Source of the DNA: Pediococcus inopinatus
Lineage (GTDB): Bacteria; Bacillota; Bacilli; Lactobacillales; Lactobacillaceae
Direction of reading: 5' to 3'
NCBI RefSeq assembly: GCF_002982135.1
Contig: NZ_CP019981.1
Coordinates: 1,550,001-1,614,000, forward strand
Length of the DNA stretch: 64,000 nt
Program-made: the position numbers and the translations under genes
Part shown: one piece after another, positions 63,366 to 64,000 of the stretch
How the letters are laid out: each line of letters opens with the position of its first letter
Position numbering within the stretch: position 1 is the first letter of the stretch
Notes under the pieces: model-generated
Database searches by the model: none
What the model was told of the DNA's origin: nothing
Seen by the model: the letters and a program-made list of their open reading frames with translations, nothing else

Positions 63366-63959
63366 TTAATGTTTCGCAGTTCGAAGACGGCTTTGCAACC
63401 AAGGAACCATCCGACCATAAATAATTCCAGTCGCAAGTCCAACAACTGCCCCCTTAATCAGATTAAATGGTAAAACACCATACAGCACCATTTTAAGGGT
63501 TGATAAGTTAATTTGGAAACTTACTAATTTAAAATAAAGCGGCAATAAAACAAACAAATTAGCTAGGCTCATAAACACTGCCATTGATATGGTTCCTACA
63601 ATAATTCCGCGGATCACATATTTAATTTGTTTACGAATTCCTTCTGTTACATGCTTACGAACCGCATAATAGATTGGCAATGCAAAGCACATTGTGGCTA
63701 AGAAATTCGCAATAATACCAATAATGCCAACCATGCTACTGTCTTTTGTAACAATGTCCAGTAGTCCTGCCACGGCCGTTGTGGCAATTCCTGCTCCTGG
63801 CCCATACATTAGCATGATGATTAGGATCGGTACATTCGCGAAATCAATTTTCAGGAAACTAAACCCTGGTAAAATTGGAAACCCAAACAACAATAAAATA
63901 TATGAAATTGCAGCCATCATTGCAATGACCACCAAACGTGTAACATTTTTGCTACCCAT
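63366..63959 (-). CDS. ribU: riboflavin ECF transporter S component RibU
   Basis: A 197-residue, six-helix substrate-binding subunit of an energy-coupling-factor transporter. The RibU signature FLKIDFANVPILI follows the second helix, with LPFNLIKGAVVGLATGIIYG near the end. It would import riboflavin using the shared EcfAAT module encoded elsewhere. I start it at ATG 63959, with AAGGAGG nine bases upstream; the ATG at 63968 would be too close. An FMN riboswitch is common before ribU, but the leader is cut by the window end and only about 40 bases are visible, so I cannot tell. Confidence 0.9.
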   Translation of the reverse strand: MGSKNVTRLVVIAMMAAISYILLLFGFPILPGFSFLKIDFANVPILIIMLMYGPGAGIATTAVAGLLDIVTKDSSMVGIIGIIANFLATMCFALPIYYAVRKHVTEGIRKQIKYVIRGIIVGTISMAVFMSLANLFVLLPLYFKLVSFQINLSTLKMVLYGVLPFNLIKGAVVGLATGIIYGRMVPWLQSRLRTAKH

Positions 63960-64000
63960 GTGAGACATCCTCCTTGAATGACTCATCTCAGGTGACTTAT

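Noticed and set aside
63960..64000. FMN riboswitch ahead of ribU
   Set aside because: Only about 40 bases of the leader lie in the window and none of the conserved segments can be seen.

Overview
The window looks like chromosomal DNA of a low-GC Gram-positive lactic acid bacterium, a member of the Lactobacillaceae that I cannot place to species. The grounds are strong AGGAGG-type ribosome binding sites, intrinsic terminators with T-runs, WxL/DUF916 surface clusters, LPxTG-like anchors, aggregation-promoting-factor (Apf) type LysM proteins, a maltose phosphorylase pathway and IS150-type insertion sequences. I saw no rRNA, tRNA, CRISPR array or prophage.

Layout. 1-3000: a minus-strand WxL cell-surface cluster (two WxL proteins, a short LPQTD-anchored protein, the start of a DUF916 protein). 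3.2-4.7 kb: an Mga-type regulator split by a one-base shift. 4.9-7.2 kb: an Asp23/AmaP envelope-stress operon with an SDR oxidoreductase. 7.5-14.9 kb: lipoprotein, YdcF, PnuC, GlsB, aldo/keto reductase, DegV, ROK protein. 14.9-33 kb: a large maltose/maltodextrin locus. A LacI-type regulator, four GH13 enzymes, a MalEFG importer with an MsmK-type ATPase, maltose phosphorylase and beta-phosphoglucomutase take imported maltodextrins to glucose 6-phosphate. Aldose 1-epimerase and acetate kinase flank it. Two near-identical LacI-type operators and CcpA-like cre sites lie in its promoters. 33-36.5 kb: small membrane protein, MATE exporter, purine permease. 36.6-39.3 kb: three LysM/Apf-type secreted proteins, two of them an exact 924-bp duplication that seems to have moved one gene's promoter and ribosome binding site to another. 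39.7-48.4 kb: two IS150-group elements, each with a 3-bp target duplication. One of them splits a YhgE/Pip gene. Between them are a sigma factor and two MarR paralogues, one broken by TGA. 48.7-64 kb: mixed metabolism, transport and surface genes, ending with RibU.

Less expected items: (1) a family of roughly 113-bp palindromic elements with conserved ends and exchangeable hairpin cores, five complete copies in tandem at 55.2-55.8 kb and single copies at 49.5 and 56.4 kb; (2) an ORF-free stretch of about 505 nt at 60.95-61.46 kb with a strong promoter and terminator, a candidate long non-coding RNA; (3) a 36-residue cysteine-rich peptide gene at 51.5 kb with its own promoter, ribosome binding site and terminator; (4) at least five interrupted genes (Mga, MarR, Pip, FAD/NAD(P)-binding protein, GNAT), suggesting recent gene decay or, for the single-base cases, sequence error.
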